Origin: Bacteroidota bacterium
GTDB lineage: Bacteria; Bacteroidota; Bacteroidia; AKYH767-A; 2013-40CM-41-45
Direction of reading: 5' to 3'
Assembly (NCBI GenBank): GCA_026391945.1
Contig: JAPLDA010000074.1
Span: forward strand, 1-35,275
DNA length: 35,275 nucleotides
Below, in pieces: positions 7,087-15,022 of the stretch; within the stretch, counting starts at the first letter, position 1; every line of letters begins with the position of its first letter. The notes beneath the pieces are model-generated. The model saw nothing but the letters and a program-made list of their open reading frames with translations, was not told the origin of the DNA and searched no databases. The position numbers were made by a program, and so were the translations under genes.

Positions 7087-8498
7087 TGAACAAAAAAGTA
7101 CAAACCATCAAATACGTCATCGCTGACTGGCTTGCGGCTTCACTGGCATGGGGATTCTTTTACGTGTACCGGAAACTGGTGATCGAGTCCTTCAAATTCG
7201 GACACGACGTGGTGAAGTTCGAAGATAAATTTTTCCTGGGCGTGCTCATCATTCCATTCTTCTGGATTGTCGTGTATGCACTGATCGGGAGTTATAAAAA
7301 TGTCTTTCGCAAATCGAGGCTGCGGGAACTGGGACAAACTCTTTACATTTCTGTGATTGGCGTGCTCATCATTTTTTTCACGCTGCTTCTTGACGACACC
7401 ATCATCAGTTACAAAACCTATTACCATACTTTTTTCACTTTGCTGTCGCTGCACTTCCTCATCACGGCTGTTTTCCGTTTCATCCTTTCCACGAACATCA
7501 TCCATAAAATTCACAGCGGGAAAATTGCATTTAACTCGGTGATGATCGGGAGCAACCAGAAAGCACTTGCTCTCCTCAATCAGATGGAAACGGAATTCAA
7601 ATCGGAAGGAAACAGGTTCATCGGTTTCATCAACGTGGAAGGCAACAACGATTACCTGCTCGCCAAACACCTTCCGCATCTCGGAAAAATTTCTGATCTC
7701 TTCGACATCATCAAACAATACAAAGTGGAAGAAGCGTTCATCGCACTGGAATCTTCCGAACATGAAAACATCGGGAAGGTGATCAACCAACTGGAAGATA
7801 CGCCGGTGATTGTAAAGATCCTCCCCGACATGTACGATATTCTTTCCGGCTCTGTAAAAATGAATGCCATCTTCGGAGCGCCGGTGATCGAGATTTCGCC
7901 TGACCTGATGCCCGTGTGGCAGATTTCACTCAAGCGAATCCTCGACATTTCTCTTTCCGTTTTCGTGATGACGGTTTTTTCACCACTCTATTTGTTCACG
8001 GCTCTCGGTGTTTTGATTACTTCAAGAGGCCCGCTCTTTTACAGCCATGAACGGATCGGTTTGCACGGGCAGCCCTTCCGGATTTATAAATTCCGTTCCA
8101 TGTTCCTCGACTCAGAGAAAAGCGGACCGATGCTTTCCAGCAAACACGATAAGAGGATCACTCCTTTCGGCCGCTGGATGCGCAAAGTAAGGCTCGATGA
8201 AATTCCGCAATTCTACAACGTGCTCATCGGCGACATGTCGATTGTCGGGCCGAGGCCGGAACGACAGTATTTCATCGACCAGATCATGGAACTGGCGCCG
8301 CACTACAGGCACCTGCATAAAGTGAGGCCGGGCATCACATCGTGGGGACAGGTAAAATTCGGTTACGCTGAAAATGTAAACCAGATGGTGGAACGATTGA
8401 AATACGATCTCATCTACATTGAAAACATGTCGCTCGCTCTTGATTTCAAAATCATGATCTATACGGTGATGATTATTTTGAAGAGGAAAGGGAAGTAG
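7086..8498 (+). CDS. polyprenyl-phosphate sugar-1-phosphate transferase (WcaJ/exopolysaccharide initiating type)
   Basis: This 470-residue integral membrane enzyme moves a sugar-1-phosphate from a nucleotide sugar to undecaprenyl phosphate, the first step of exopolysaccharide or O-unit assembly. About four N-terminal membrane helices (within the first 140 residues) are followed by a cytosolic CoA-binding-like Rossmann region (NSVMIGSNQKALALLNQ onward). The bacterial sugar transferase domain starts near LKRILDIS (about 282). It has the reentrant helix, KFRSM (about 335), DEIPQFYNVL (about 370), the VGPRPER motif (about 386) and RPGITSWGQV. This is the full WcaJ-like architecture rather than the short PglC type. 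Start at ATG 7086, overlapping the lipoprotein stop. The sugar substrate cannot be told from sequence. Confidence 0.9.
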   Translation: MNKKVQTIKYVIADWLAASLAWGFFYVYRKLVIESFKFGHDVVKFEDKFFLGVLIIPFFWIVVYALIGSYKNVFRKSRLRELGQTLYISVIGVLIIFFTLLLDDTIISYKTYYHTFFTLLSLHFLITAVFRFILSTNIIHKIHSGKIAFNSVMIGSNQKALALLNQMETEFKSEGNRFIGFINVEGNNDYLLAKHLPHLGKISDLFDIIKQYKVEEAFIALESSEHENIGKVINQLEDTPVIVKILPDMYDILSGSVKMNAIFGAPVIEISPDLMPVWQISLKRILDISLSVFVMTVFSPLYLFTALGVLITSRGPLFYSHERIGLHGQPFRIYKFRSMFLDSEKSGPMLSSKHDKRITPFGRWMRKVRLDEIPQFYNVLIGDMSIVGPRPERQYFIDQIMELAPHYRHLHKVRPGITSWGQVKFGYAENVNQMVERLKYDLIYIENMSLALDFKIMIYTVMIILKRKGK

Positions 8499-8550
8499 AA
8501 ATCAAAGTCAAAAGTCAAAAATCAAAAATCAAAAATCAAAAGTTAAATAA
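8499..8550 (+). repeat. AAAGTCAAAAATCAAAA low-complexity spacer
   Basis: The 60-bp gap is almost entirely made of the word (A)AAATCAAA/AAGTCAAA, repeated six to seven times. The same word fills the start of the gap at 27622-27650 (AAGTCAAAAGTCAAAAG). It is not coding, and no promoter box is visible. Confidence 0.7.
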
Positions 8551-8558
8551 AAATCAAC

Positions 8559-9446
8559 ATGAACATTGCAGTAATCGGAGCAGGAACCATGGGAAATGGG
8601 ATTGCTCATGTGTTTGCCCAGAACGGTTTTCCAGTTGCATTGATTGATGTATCAGCAGATGCATTATCAAAAGCCGTGAGCACCATCACCAAAAATCTCG
8701 ATCGCATGGTGGCCAAAGAAAAAATAACGGCGGCTCAGAAAGAGAGTACGCTGAAAAACATCACCACGCATACCACCCTTGCTGAAGGGGTGAAGAATGC
8801 CGGCCTCGTCGTGGAAGCCGCCACGGAAAACGTGGATCTGAAATGTAAAATTTTCAGGGAGCTGGATCAACTATGCGATGCGACAACCATTCTCGCCACC
8901 AACACGTCTTCCATTTCCATCACCAAAATTGCTGCACAGACCAAACGTGCTGATAAAATAATCGGGATGCACTTCATGAATCCCGTGCCGGTGATGAAAC
9001 TCGTGGAAGTGATCCGCGGGTATGCAACGTCGGATGATGTCACCCAAACCATTCTTGAACTTTCAAAAAAACTCGGCAAGATACCAACGGAGGTGAATGA
9101 CTATCCCGGGTTTGTTGCCAACAGGATTTTAATGCCGATGATCAACGAAGCCATTTATACTTTGTTTGAAGGCGTTGCCGGCGTGGAAGAAATTGACACG
9201 GTGATGAAACTCGGAATGGCTCACCCGATGGGACCGTTACAACTTGCTGATTTCATCGGCCTGGATGTATGCCTTTCCATTCTCCGCGTGATGCACGACG
9301 GATTCGGTAACCCGAAATATGCTCCCTGCCCGTTGCTGGTGAACATGGTTACAGCCGGACATCTTGGTGTGAAAAGCGGAAATGGATTTTACAGTTATCA
9401 GAAAGACAGTAAGGAAGCGGTTGTTGCAAAAAGTTTCAAAAAGTAA
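8559..9446 (+). CDS. hbd: 3-hydroxybutyryl-CoA dehydrogenase
   Basis: This 295-residue NAD(P)-dependent dehydrogenase interconverts acetoacetyl-CoA and 3-hydroxybutyryl-CoA in butyrate/fatty-acid metabolism. The Rossmann motif GAGTMGNG is at 7-14. The catalytic set is complete by spacing to the family: Ser117 (NTSS), His138 (MHFMNPVP), Glu150 (KLVEVI) and Asn188 (FVANRI). It is the stand-alone two-domain form, not fused to an enoyl-CoA hydratase. Start ATG at 8559 after a low-complexity spacer. Its stop overlaps the convergent DUF4294 gene by 11 bp. Confidence 0.94.
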   Translation: MNIAVIGAGTMGNGIAHVFAQNGFPVALIDVSADALSKAVSTITKNLDRMVAKEKITAAQKESTLKNITTHTTLAEGVKNAGLVVEAATENVDLKCKIFRELDQLCDATTILATNTSSISITKIAAQTKRADKIIGMHFMNPVPVMKLVEVIRGYATSDDVTQTILELSKKLGKIPTEVNDYPGFVANRILMPMINEAIYTLFEGVAGVEEIDTVMKLGMAHPMGPLQLADFIGLDVCLSILRVMHDGFGNPKYAPCPLLVNMVTAGHLGVKSGNGFYSYQKDSKEAVVAKSFKK

Positions 9447-10047
9447 TTTGCCCGGATTCAATCTGCCGTACAATGTCTTCGATGGTTTTGTCTTTGCCCT
9501 CCGGCTCGTACGTATCTTTGAGATTGTGACCGAATAGGCGCGCCACTCCCTGGTCGAAGAATGCACTCAACGAACCACGCAGTTCTTTGATCAGTTCATA
9601 GGATGTATTTCCTGTTTCACGGTTGATGAGTTTGATGAGAACGTCGCCCTGGCTGATGCTCAGGTTTTTGATCTGCTCCTCAAAATCTATTTTCATCTGC
9701 TTCTCAGTTTCCTTGATGTACTTCTTCTTTTCTTTTGCATTGCTTAACGTGGCGGCATATTCGTTCATCTCGTTCAGCTTCACTGCAGCCAGCTTCGCAT
9801 ACGGATAAACTTTAATCACATTGAAGCGAAGGCGGTAGTAGGCCTGCACATTTTTCAGAATCATCGGATCGGCAAAATCCGCAACGGTCACCAACGGAAG
9901 ATTGATGACGGGAATCGTATCCTCACCAACGATGATGGCCGGAAGCCTGTAACGGCCTATCTTCACCGAATCCTGGGCTGATGTTTTTTGAAAGGAGAAA
10001 AAAAACAGGAGAAAAAATAAACAGGAATATTTGAAATGTTTCAGCAT
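9436..10047 (-). CDS. DUF4294 family exported protein
   Basis: This protein of about 203 residues belongs to DUF4294, a family I know only from Bacteroidota and without an assigned function. A signal peptide is clear: MLKHFKYSC, a long Leu/Phe core, then TSAQ as a likely signal-peptidase I site near residue 25. The mature part contains GEDTIPVINLPLVTVAD and the Tyr/Arg-rich YYRLRFNVIKVYPYAK, which is the family core. A Lys/Glu-rich helix follows, then LIKLINRETGNTSYELIKEL. I chose the ATG at 10047 because the signal peptide begins there. The gene overlaps hbd (opposite strand) by 11 bp and follows the biotin carboxylase gene by 47 bp, so those two may be co-transcribed. Confidence 0.82.
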   Translation of the reverse strand: MLKHFKYSCLFFLLFFFSFQKTSAQDSVKIGRYRLPAIIVGEDTIPVINLPLVTVADFADPMILKNVQAYYRLRFNVIKVYPYAKLAAVKLNEMNEYAATLSNAKEKKKYIKETEKQMKIDFEEQIKNLSISQGDVLIKLINRETGNTSYELIKELRGSLSAFFDQGVARLFGHNLKDTYEPEGKDKTIEDIVRQIESGQITF

Positions 10048-10094
10048 ATAAAATCCAACGAAATAACTATTGAATGATTGCCTGCAATCGCAGC

Positions 10095-11591
10095 TCAGTC
10101 GCGGTACTCCGCTCTCCTTGATTTCCATTGGGATGAATGTCCATTGACGGATCCGGAAGAAAGATGAATATTTTTTTTGCCATCGCGAAGAACTTTCAGA
10201 GCGATCAATGCAGCGATTTCACTTTCGGCGGGATCATTGTTGTCCAGCATTTCCGGTTTGAAATAATTCTTTACGAAATGCGTATCAAAATTTCCTGAAA
10301 CAAAAGCATCATGCTGCATCACCATGCGACAAAAACCAAGCGTGGTAGAGACTCCTGAAATGTGGTATTCATCAATGGCGCGGATCATCCGCCCGATGGC
10401 TTCACTCCTGTCCTTCCCATATACGATCAGCTTCGCGATCATCGGGTCATAGTAAATCGGGATTTCCATTCCTTCTTCAAACCCGTCATCCACGCGCACT
10501 CCGGGACCTTTCGGAGTCCGGTAGGTTTTCAAGGTTCCGATATCCGGTAAAAAATTATTGGCAGGATCTTCCGCGCAAACGCGGACTTCAATGGCATGGC
10601 CTTTCATTTCGATATCTCCCTGCCGGAAAGAAAGTTTTTCTCCGCGGGCAATTTTTATCTGTTCTTTCACGAGATCAAGCCCGGTGATGAATTCCGTTAC
10701 CGGGTGTTCCACCTGCAGCCTCGTATTCATTTCAAGAAAATAAAAGCTTTTGTTTTCATCAAGCAGAAATTCAACCGTTCCCGCTCCTGTATAATGACAG
10801 GCTTTGGCAACCTGCACGGCGCATCTTCCCATGACCTCACGAATTTCGGGAGTGAGAATAGAAGACGGTGCTTCTTCCACCACCTTCTGATGACGGCGCT
10901 GGATGCTACATTCACGCTCGAAGAGATGAACTACGTTCCCGTGCTGATCTCCCAGCACCTGGATTTCAATATGACGTGGCGACGTCACATACCGCTCAAT
11001 GAAAACGGAGCCATCACCAAACGATGACACGGCTTCACTCACGGCCAGTTTCATCTGCTCTTCAAAATCATTTTCATTCTCAACGATCCGCATTCCTTTG
11101 CCACCGCCGCCGGCAGATGCTTTGATGAGAATCGGGAAACCGATTTTTGCTGCAATTATTTTCGCTTCGTTCACATCATCAATGGCTTTTGATGTTCCGG
11201 GAACCAACGGAATGTTGTGCTTCTCCGCCGCCGCTTTTGCAGCCAGTTTACTTCCCATCATGCGCATGGAATCGCCTGACGGACCAATAAAAATAAATCC
11301 TTCCGCTTTTACACGATCGGCAAAATCAGCATTCTCAGAAAGAAAACCGTAACCGGGATGGATGGCATCGGCATTGGTTTTCCTTGCAGCTTCGATGAGG
11401 TTATCCATCACGAGGTACGACTGGCTTGAAGGCGGCGGACCGATGCAAACAGCTTCATCCGCATAACGTACATGCAAGGCGTTACGGTCGGCTTCAGAAA
11501 AAACGGCCACCGTTTTTATTCCCATCTCGCGGGCGCTGCGCATCACGCGTAAAGCGATTTCACCGCGGTTGGCAACCAGTATTTTTTTCAT
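10095..11591 (-). CDS. accC: biotin carboxylase subunit of an acyl-CoA carboxylase
   Basis: This 498-residue ATP-grasp enzyme carboxylates biotin with bicarbonate and ATP, for acetyl- or propionyl-CoA carboxylase. It opens with MKKILVANRGEIALRVMRSA. It carries HPGYGFLSEN (78-87), the glycine-rich ATP loop KASAGGGGKGM (157-167), ERECSIQRRHQKVVEEAPS (around 230) and EMNTRLQVEHPVTE (around 295-305). It stops without a biotinyl domain, so the biotin carrier must be a separate protein. No accB or carboxyltransferase is in the window. The C-terminal stretch FVKNYFKPEMLDNNDPAESE resembles carboxylases annotated as propionyl-CoA type in this phylum. A TACCTTTA box lies at 11611-11618, close to the start, but without a good -33 element. 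Confidence 0.92.
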   Translation of the reverse strand: MKKILVANRGEIALRVMRSAREMGIKTVAVFSEADRNALHVRYADEAVCIGPPPSSQSYLVMDNLIEAARKTNADAIHPGYGFLSENADFADRVKAEGFIFIGPSGDSMRMMGSKLAAKAAAEKHNIPLVPGTSKAIDDVNEAKIIAAKIGFPILIKASAGGGGKGMRIVENENDFEEQMKLAVSEAVSSFGDGSVFIERYVTSPRHIEIQVLGDQHGNVVHLFERECSIQRRHQKVVEEAPSSILTPEIREVMGRCAVQVAKACHYTGAGTVEFLLDENKSFYFLEMNTRLQVEHPVTEFITGLDLVKEQIKIARGEKLSFRQGDIEMKGHAIEVRVCAEDPANNFLPDIGTLKTYRTPKGPGVRVDDGFEEGMEIPIYYDPMIAKLIVYGKDRSEAIGRMIRAIDEYHISGVSTTLGFCRMVMQHDAFVSGNFDTHFVKNYFKPEMLDNNDPAESEIAALIALKVLRDGKKNIHLSSGSVNGHSSQWKSRRAEYRD

Positions 11592-11630
11592 AGAGTCGGT
11601 TCAAGAGCCGTAAAGGTAGGAAGAAAGTTG

Positions 11631-11715
11631 CTTCGACAGGCTCAGCAACCACTTTAGCTTCGACAGGCTCAGCTTACAGGCTTAGCTTCGACAGGCTCAG
11701 CTTCGACAGGCTCAG
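11631..11715. repeat. four direct copies of CTTCGACAGGCTCAG
   Basis: The 15-bp word is present without mismatch at 11631-11645, 11658-11672, 11686-11700 and 11701-11715, upstream of accC. All four have the same orientation, unlike the mixed orientation at 821-916. The spacing is irregular (12, 13 and 0 bp), which argues against a CRISPR array. Confidence 0.88.
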
Positions 11716-11813
11716 CTGACAACGGTGATAAAGTGGGCAAAGGCTATCACAAGGTTCACAAAGAAAAATCAAGATGAGGAGCTACCCAAACAAGTGGAAT
11801 AAACAAACAGAAA

Positions 11814-12701
11814 TTATCTTTTCGGAAAACGATAACCGATGAGCCGGTACACCAGTTTTGCCAGTGTATATTCAGAAAGAATCTGTCCTTCGATGGGCGC
11901 ACATTCAACGACATCAAAACCGACGACATTCTTCTTTTCAAAAACTTTTTTTAAAAATGCAAGCGTTTCCACCCAGAACAAACCATTTGGTTCGGCGGTT
12001 CCGACGGCCGGAATCACAGCCGGATCAAAACCATCGGCATCGATGGTGAGGTATACATTTTCAGAAAGCGTGGCGATGGCCTGTTCCATCCAGTCAGAAT
12101 TTTTCCGGATGGTATGCGCATAAAAAGTGTGAATGTTATCTGACGACTTAATCAAATCCGATTCTTCTTTGCATTGCGCTCTAATCCCGATTTGCGTAAG
12201 CGGAATTCCAAGATCATGAATGCGCGCCATCACGGATGCATGGGAATAGATGTTATCGTGATAAGAAGAACGAAGATCGGAGTGAGCGTCGATCTGAAGC
12301 ACGGAAATGTCTTTATACTTTTTCGCATGAGCTTTTACAAAACCAAGCGTAACGGTATGTTCAGCGCCCAATGAAACCACGTACTTTTCATCGCCAATCA
12401 GTTGATCCGTTGATTGCTCGATGAGATCAATGGCTGCAGCATCTACTTTGGTTCCGAAGTTTATTTCTTCCAGCGTGGCAATGCCACAGTGTCTGTAGGT
12501 TTCCACATCAAGTTCTTCATCATAAAATTCCACGAAGTGGGAAGCGTCGATGATGGCTTTCGGGCCTTTGGCGGAACCTTCGAGGTAAGAAGAAGTGTGT
12601 TCGTATGGCGCCGACTGGATCACGACTTTGGATTGTTCGTAAGAACAAAGTTCGCTTTCTTCAATGCCGAGAAAATTAGCGGCGGACGGTAAAGATTTCA
12701 T
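11814..12701 (-). CDS. speB: agmatinase (ureohydrolase family)
   Basis: This 295-residue arginase/agmatinase-fold enzyme probably hydrolyses agmatine to putrescine and urea. Metal ligands of the binuclear Mn site are all present: His115 in GAEHTVTLG, DAHSDLR (138-144: Asp138, His140, Asp142) and TIDADGFDP (Asp221, Asp223). GFDVVECAPIEG near the end is also typical. The ATG at 12701 is preferred: it is where family similarity begins, and a TATATTTG box lies just upstream at 12718-12725. No arginine decarboxylase is in view, so the substrate is assigned from family resemblance. Confidence 0.88.
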   Translation of the reverse strand: MKSLPSAANFLGIEESELCSYEQSKVVIQSAPYEHTSSYLEGSAKGPKAIIDASHFVEFYDEELDVETYRHCGIATLEEINFGTKVDAAAIDLIEQSTDQLIGDEKYVVSLGAEHTVTLGFVKAHAKKYKDISVLQIDAHSDLRSSYHDNIYSHASVMARIHDLGIPLTQIGIRAQCKEESDLIKSSDNIHTFYAHTIRKNSDWMEQAIATLSENVYLTIDADGFDPAVIPAVGTAEPNGLFWVETLAFLKKVFEKKNVVGFDVVECAPIEGQILSEYTLAKLVYRLIGYRFPKR

Positions 12702-12717
12702 CAGGAAATATTTTTTC

Positions 12718-12725
12718 CAAATATA
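12718..12725 (-). promoter_or_regulatory. Bacteroidota -7 box for speB
   Basis: On the minus strand this reads TATATTTG, an exact TAnnTTTG. It would start transcription roughly 10 nt before the ATG at 12701 and so supports that start over the upstream in-frame ATG at 12797. No TTG is seen at the expected -33 distance. Confidence 0.5.
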
Positions 12726-12764
12726 ATTCAAAGATTCAAGATTTTGGAACCATGAAGTAAGATC

Positions 12765-12850
12765 CAGGAATAAAGAATAAGGGAAAGCTTTACTCAATCA
12801 ACTTTTGGACAATCAGACGACAGACCATAAGACGATCGGACGATGAGGCC
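12765..12850. repeat. intergenic word cluster (AATAAAGAATAA, ACGATCGGACGATGAG)
   Basis: The spacer between speB and sucC holds AGGAATAAAGAATAAGG (also present inverted near 14155-14175) and a GACGACAGACCATAAGACGA / CGATCGGACGATGAG stretch (also inverted at 174-245 and in part at 27741-27758). Nothing coding is visible. Confidence 0.5.
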
Positions 12851-12862
12851 AACAGCTACGAA

Positions 12863-14056
12863 CTATTTACTCAACACCTCATTCACGAGATCAGCGGCTT
12901 CTTTGAGGAGGATTGCGGAAGAAACTTTTAAGCCGGAAGCATCGATGATTTTCTTTGCTTCCACGGCATTGGTGCCCTGCAAACGAACGATGATCGGAAC
13001 CGGTATCGCTCCGATGTTATTATAGGCATCCACGATTCCCTGCGCCACACGGTCGCAGCGAACGATGCCTCCGAAAATATTCACGAGGATGGCCTTTACA
13101 TTTTTGTCTTTTAAAATAATGCGGAAGGCCTGTTCTACGCGGGCTGCATTGGCCGTTCCGCCCACATCTAAAAAATTTGCAGGCTCTCCTCCTGCCAGTT
13201 TGATGATGTCCATCGTAGCCATGGCAAGACCGGCGCCGTTCACCATGCAGCCGACGTTGCCGTCGAGCTTCACATAATTGAGATCGTGTTCGCTCGCTTC
13301 CACTTCGGTAGGGTCTTCTTCCGATTTATCGCGCAGCGCAGCATAATCAGGATGACGGAACAAACCGTTGTCATCGAAATTCACTTTCGCATCCACGGCT
13401 AAAATTTTATCATCGGAAGTTTTTAACACCGGGTTGATTTCAAACAACGAAGCATCAATCGAATCGTATGCTTTGTACAATGAAGTCACGAACCGGATCA
13501 TCTGTTTGAATGCTTCACCGGATAACCCGAGATTGAAGGCAATTTTTCTCGACTGGAAACTTTGCAAGCCCACCTTCGGATCAATCTCTTCCTTGAAAAT
13601 CCGTTCCGGAGTTTTTTCAGCAACGGCTTCAATGTCCATCCCGCCTTCGGTGGAATACATGATGATGTTTTTCCCGGTCTGCCGGTTGAGCAGCACGCTC
13701 ATGTAAAATTCTTTGGTCGGTGATGCGCCAGGGTAATACACGTCCTGTGCGATGAGCACTTTGTGGACTTTCTTTCCCTGCGCGCCGGTTTGCGGCGTCA
13801 CGAGCTGCATGCCGATGATGTCGGTTGCTTTTTCTTTCACTTCGTCGAGCGACTTGGCCAATTTCACTCCTCCTCCTTTTCCTCTTCCTCCAGCATGGAT
13901 CTGTGCTTTCACCACCCACCATTGCGTGCCGGTGAGCTGTTGTAATTCTTTCGCTGCTTTCACAGCGAGTTCCGGTGATTCGGCAACGATGCCTTCCTGT
14001 ATAGCTACTCCGAAACTTTTTAAAATGGATTTGCCCTGGTATTCGTGGATGTTCAT
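12863..14056 (-). CDS. sucC: succinyl-CoA synthetase (ADP-forming) beta subunit
   Basis: This 397-residue beta subunit of succinate-CoA ligase performs the substrate-level phosphorylation step of the TCA cycle. The ATP-grasp region starts at MNIHEYQGKSILKSFG and includes KAQIHAGGRGKGGGVKLA (about 50-68). The C-terminal ligase domain has GAGLAMATMDIIKLAGG, FLDVGGTANA and NIFGGIVRCDRVAQGI. The length is normal. The alpha subunit gene (sucD) is not adjacent, so the two subunits are encoded apart here, unlike the sucCD operon of enterobacteria. The start ATG at 14056 is firm. A weak TACTTTCG box about 130 nt upstream could be its promoter. Confidence 0.95.
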   Translation of the reverse strand: MNIHEYQGKSILKSFGVAIQEGIVAESPELAVKAAKELQQLTGTQWWVVKAQIHAGGRGKGGGVKLAKSLDEVKEKATDIIGMQLVTPQTGAQGKKVHKVLIAQDVYYPGASPTKEFYMSVLLNRQTGKNIIMYSTEGGMDIEAVAEKTPERIFKEEIDPKVGLQSFQSRKIAFNLGLSGEAFKQMIRFVTSLYKAYDSIDASLFEINPVLKTSDDKILAVDAKVNFDDNGLFRHPDYAALRDKSEEDPTEVEASEHDLNYVKLDGNVGCMVNGAGLAMATMDIIKLAGGEPANFLDVGGTANAARVEQAFRIILKDKNVKAILVNIFGGIVRCDRVAQGIVDAYNNIGAIPVPIIVRLQGTNAVEAKKIIDASGLKVSSAILLKEAADLVNEVLSK

Positions 14057-14190
14057 GGTTGGTTAGGTATGAGAGGTGAGTGTAGGGGTGTTTGAGTATG
14101 AAAGTGTGTAAGTGTTTAGGTTAATTGGTTGATTAAGTTGACTGAGAGCAGTTATTCCTTACTCTTTATTCTTTATTCTCAATTCTTTTC
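14057..14190. repeat. intergenic word cluster upstream of sucC
   Basis: This is non-coding spacer. On the minus strand it reads CAACTTAATCAACC and then many short CAC/CTTA words; on the plus strand it contains CTTTATTCTTTATTCTCAAT. The same words recur at 27700-27727 (CAATCAACTTAATTCACTTA) and 12765-12780. There is no hairpin or known element. Confidence 0.45.
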
Positions 14191-14216
14191 CGCCTGCGAA
14201 AGTAATTTTTTTTGCC

Positions 14217-14738
14217 TTACGATAAATATTTTTCCTGGATTACCAGAAGATGATGCCGCTCATGTGCGAGAATAAAAAAAATGATATCGCGGACACTCAC
14301 CGATGCCCGGTTCGAAGTTCCCTTCCTGTCAAACATTTCTTCACTCATATTTTTAAATAAAGAAATGGTTGATTCCCTGATGGTTTCATATTCTTTCGCA
14401 ATGTTTTCAAGGGTTCTCTTGCGGTAATTTGAGTTCGCAACATAATCATCCTCTTCAAAGCCGGGTAAAGGAGTCTGATCGTTGCGGGAAATCCTGAGTG
14501 CGCGGTAAGAAAGAATCCGTTCGGTATCGCATAAGTGACCGACGACTTCTTTCAACTTCCATTTTCCTTCGGCATACGAACATGATGCTTTCTCCTCAGA
14601 AATTGTTTTTAAAAAATTCCTTCTTGTTGTTGACTGGCTGATGAAAGCTTCCAGCAAGTCATCTTCCGGAACATATCGGAGATAGGTTTGGTAGTAGGAA
14701 TACAGTTGATCAGGGGAAGGTTTATCAATCATTGCCAT
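14217..14738 (-). CDS. DinB-like / DUF664-type putative metal-dependent hydrolase
   Basis: This is a four-helix-bundle protein of 173 residues from the DinB/YfiT superfamily. In related members (bacillithiol/mycothiol S-transferases) three histidines bind a divalent metal. Candidates here are the His of VGHLCDTERILSYRALR and the two in ILAHERHHLLVIQE near the C-terminus. The LPGFEEDDYVANSNYRKRTL stretch is typical of the Bacteroidota members. Function is unknown, though thiol-dependent transfer or detoxification is the family theme. I chose the ATG at 14738 because a promoter-like pair sits just upstream; the ATG at 14732 is equally possible. Confidence 0.8.
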   Translation of the reverse strand: MAMIDKPSPDQLYSYYQTYLRYVPEDDLLEAFISQSTTRRNFLKTISEEKASCSYAEGKWKLKEVVGHLCDTERILSYRALRISRNDQTPLPGFEEDDYVANSNYRKRTLENIAKEYETIRESTISLFKNMSEEMFDRKGTSNRASVSVRDIIFFILAHERHHLLVIQEKYLS

Positions 14739-14754
14739 GATTTTTTTCAGTGAA

Positions 14755-14784
14755 TAAATGTAAGGAGAAGAATGCAATGCCAAA
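14755..14784 (-). promoter_or_regulatory. putative promoter for the DinB-like gene
   Basis: On the minus strand TTTG (14784-14781) is followed after 18 bp by TACATTTA (14762-14755), one mismatch from TAnnTTTG. The implied leader is about 10 nt, consistent with the ATG at 14738. Confidence 0.4.
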
Positions 14785-14811
14785 CGGAGATTAGTTGTTT
14801 TCTCATCATTG

Positions 14812-14958
14812 TTTTGAAGATAATCTTACATTATTGTCCTGTTAAAATTATATCACCCCTACGGAGTTTCGATCCCAACCTCTTTTTCATTCTATAATCG
14901 TTGCACTCCTTCGGAGTTTGTTAGAACCCATCTCAAAATTATTTTGAAGACAATCTTA
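14812..14958. repeat. nested repeat with CGGAGTTT units
   Basis: Two 17-bp copies of TTTTGAAGAYAATCTTA (14812-14828 and 14942-14958, one mismatch) flank two related units about 50 bp apart: CACCCCTACGGAGTTTCGAT (from 14854) and CACTCCTTCGGAGTTTGTTA (from 14904), each followed by AACC(C). The second folds as ACTCC-TTC-GGAGT. The reverse form AACTCCGAAGGAGTG is a word I associate with dispersed repeats in Bacteroidota; there is no gene in it. Confidence 0.55.
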
Positions 14959-15022
14959 TGCGAAAAATCACTTGTCAATTTGTACATTCGCATCGGTTGA
15001 AAGGAATCGACCAAAGAAAAAA

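Noticed and set aside
7140-7790. 216-codon frame on the minus strand
   Set aside because: It is antisense to the WcaJ-type transferase, with a biased composition and no recognisable motif.
11631-11715. Possible CRISPR array
   Set aside because: The 15-bp word has spacers of 12, 13 and 0 bp that themselves contain parts of the word. There are no cas genes and no 25-40-bp unique spacers.
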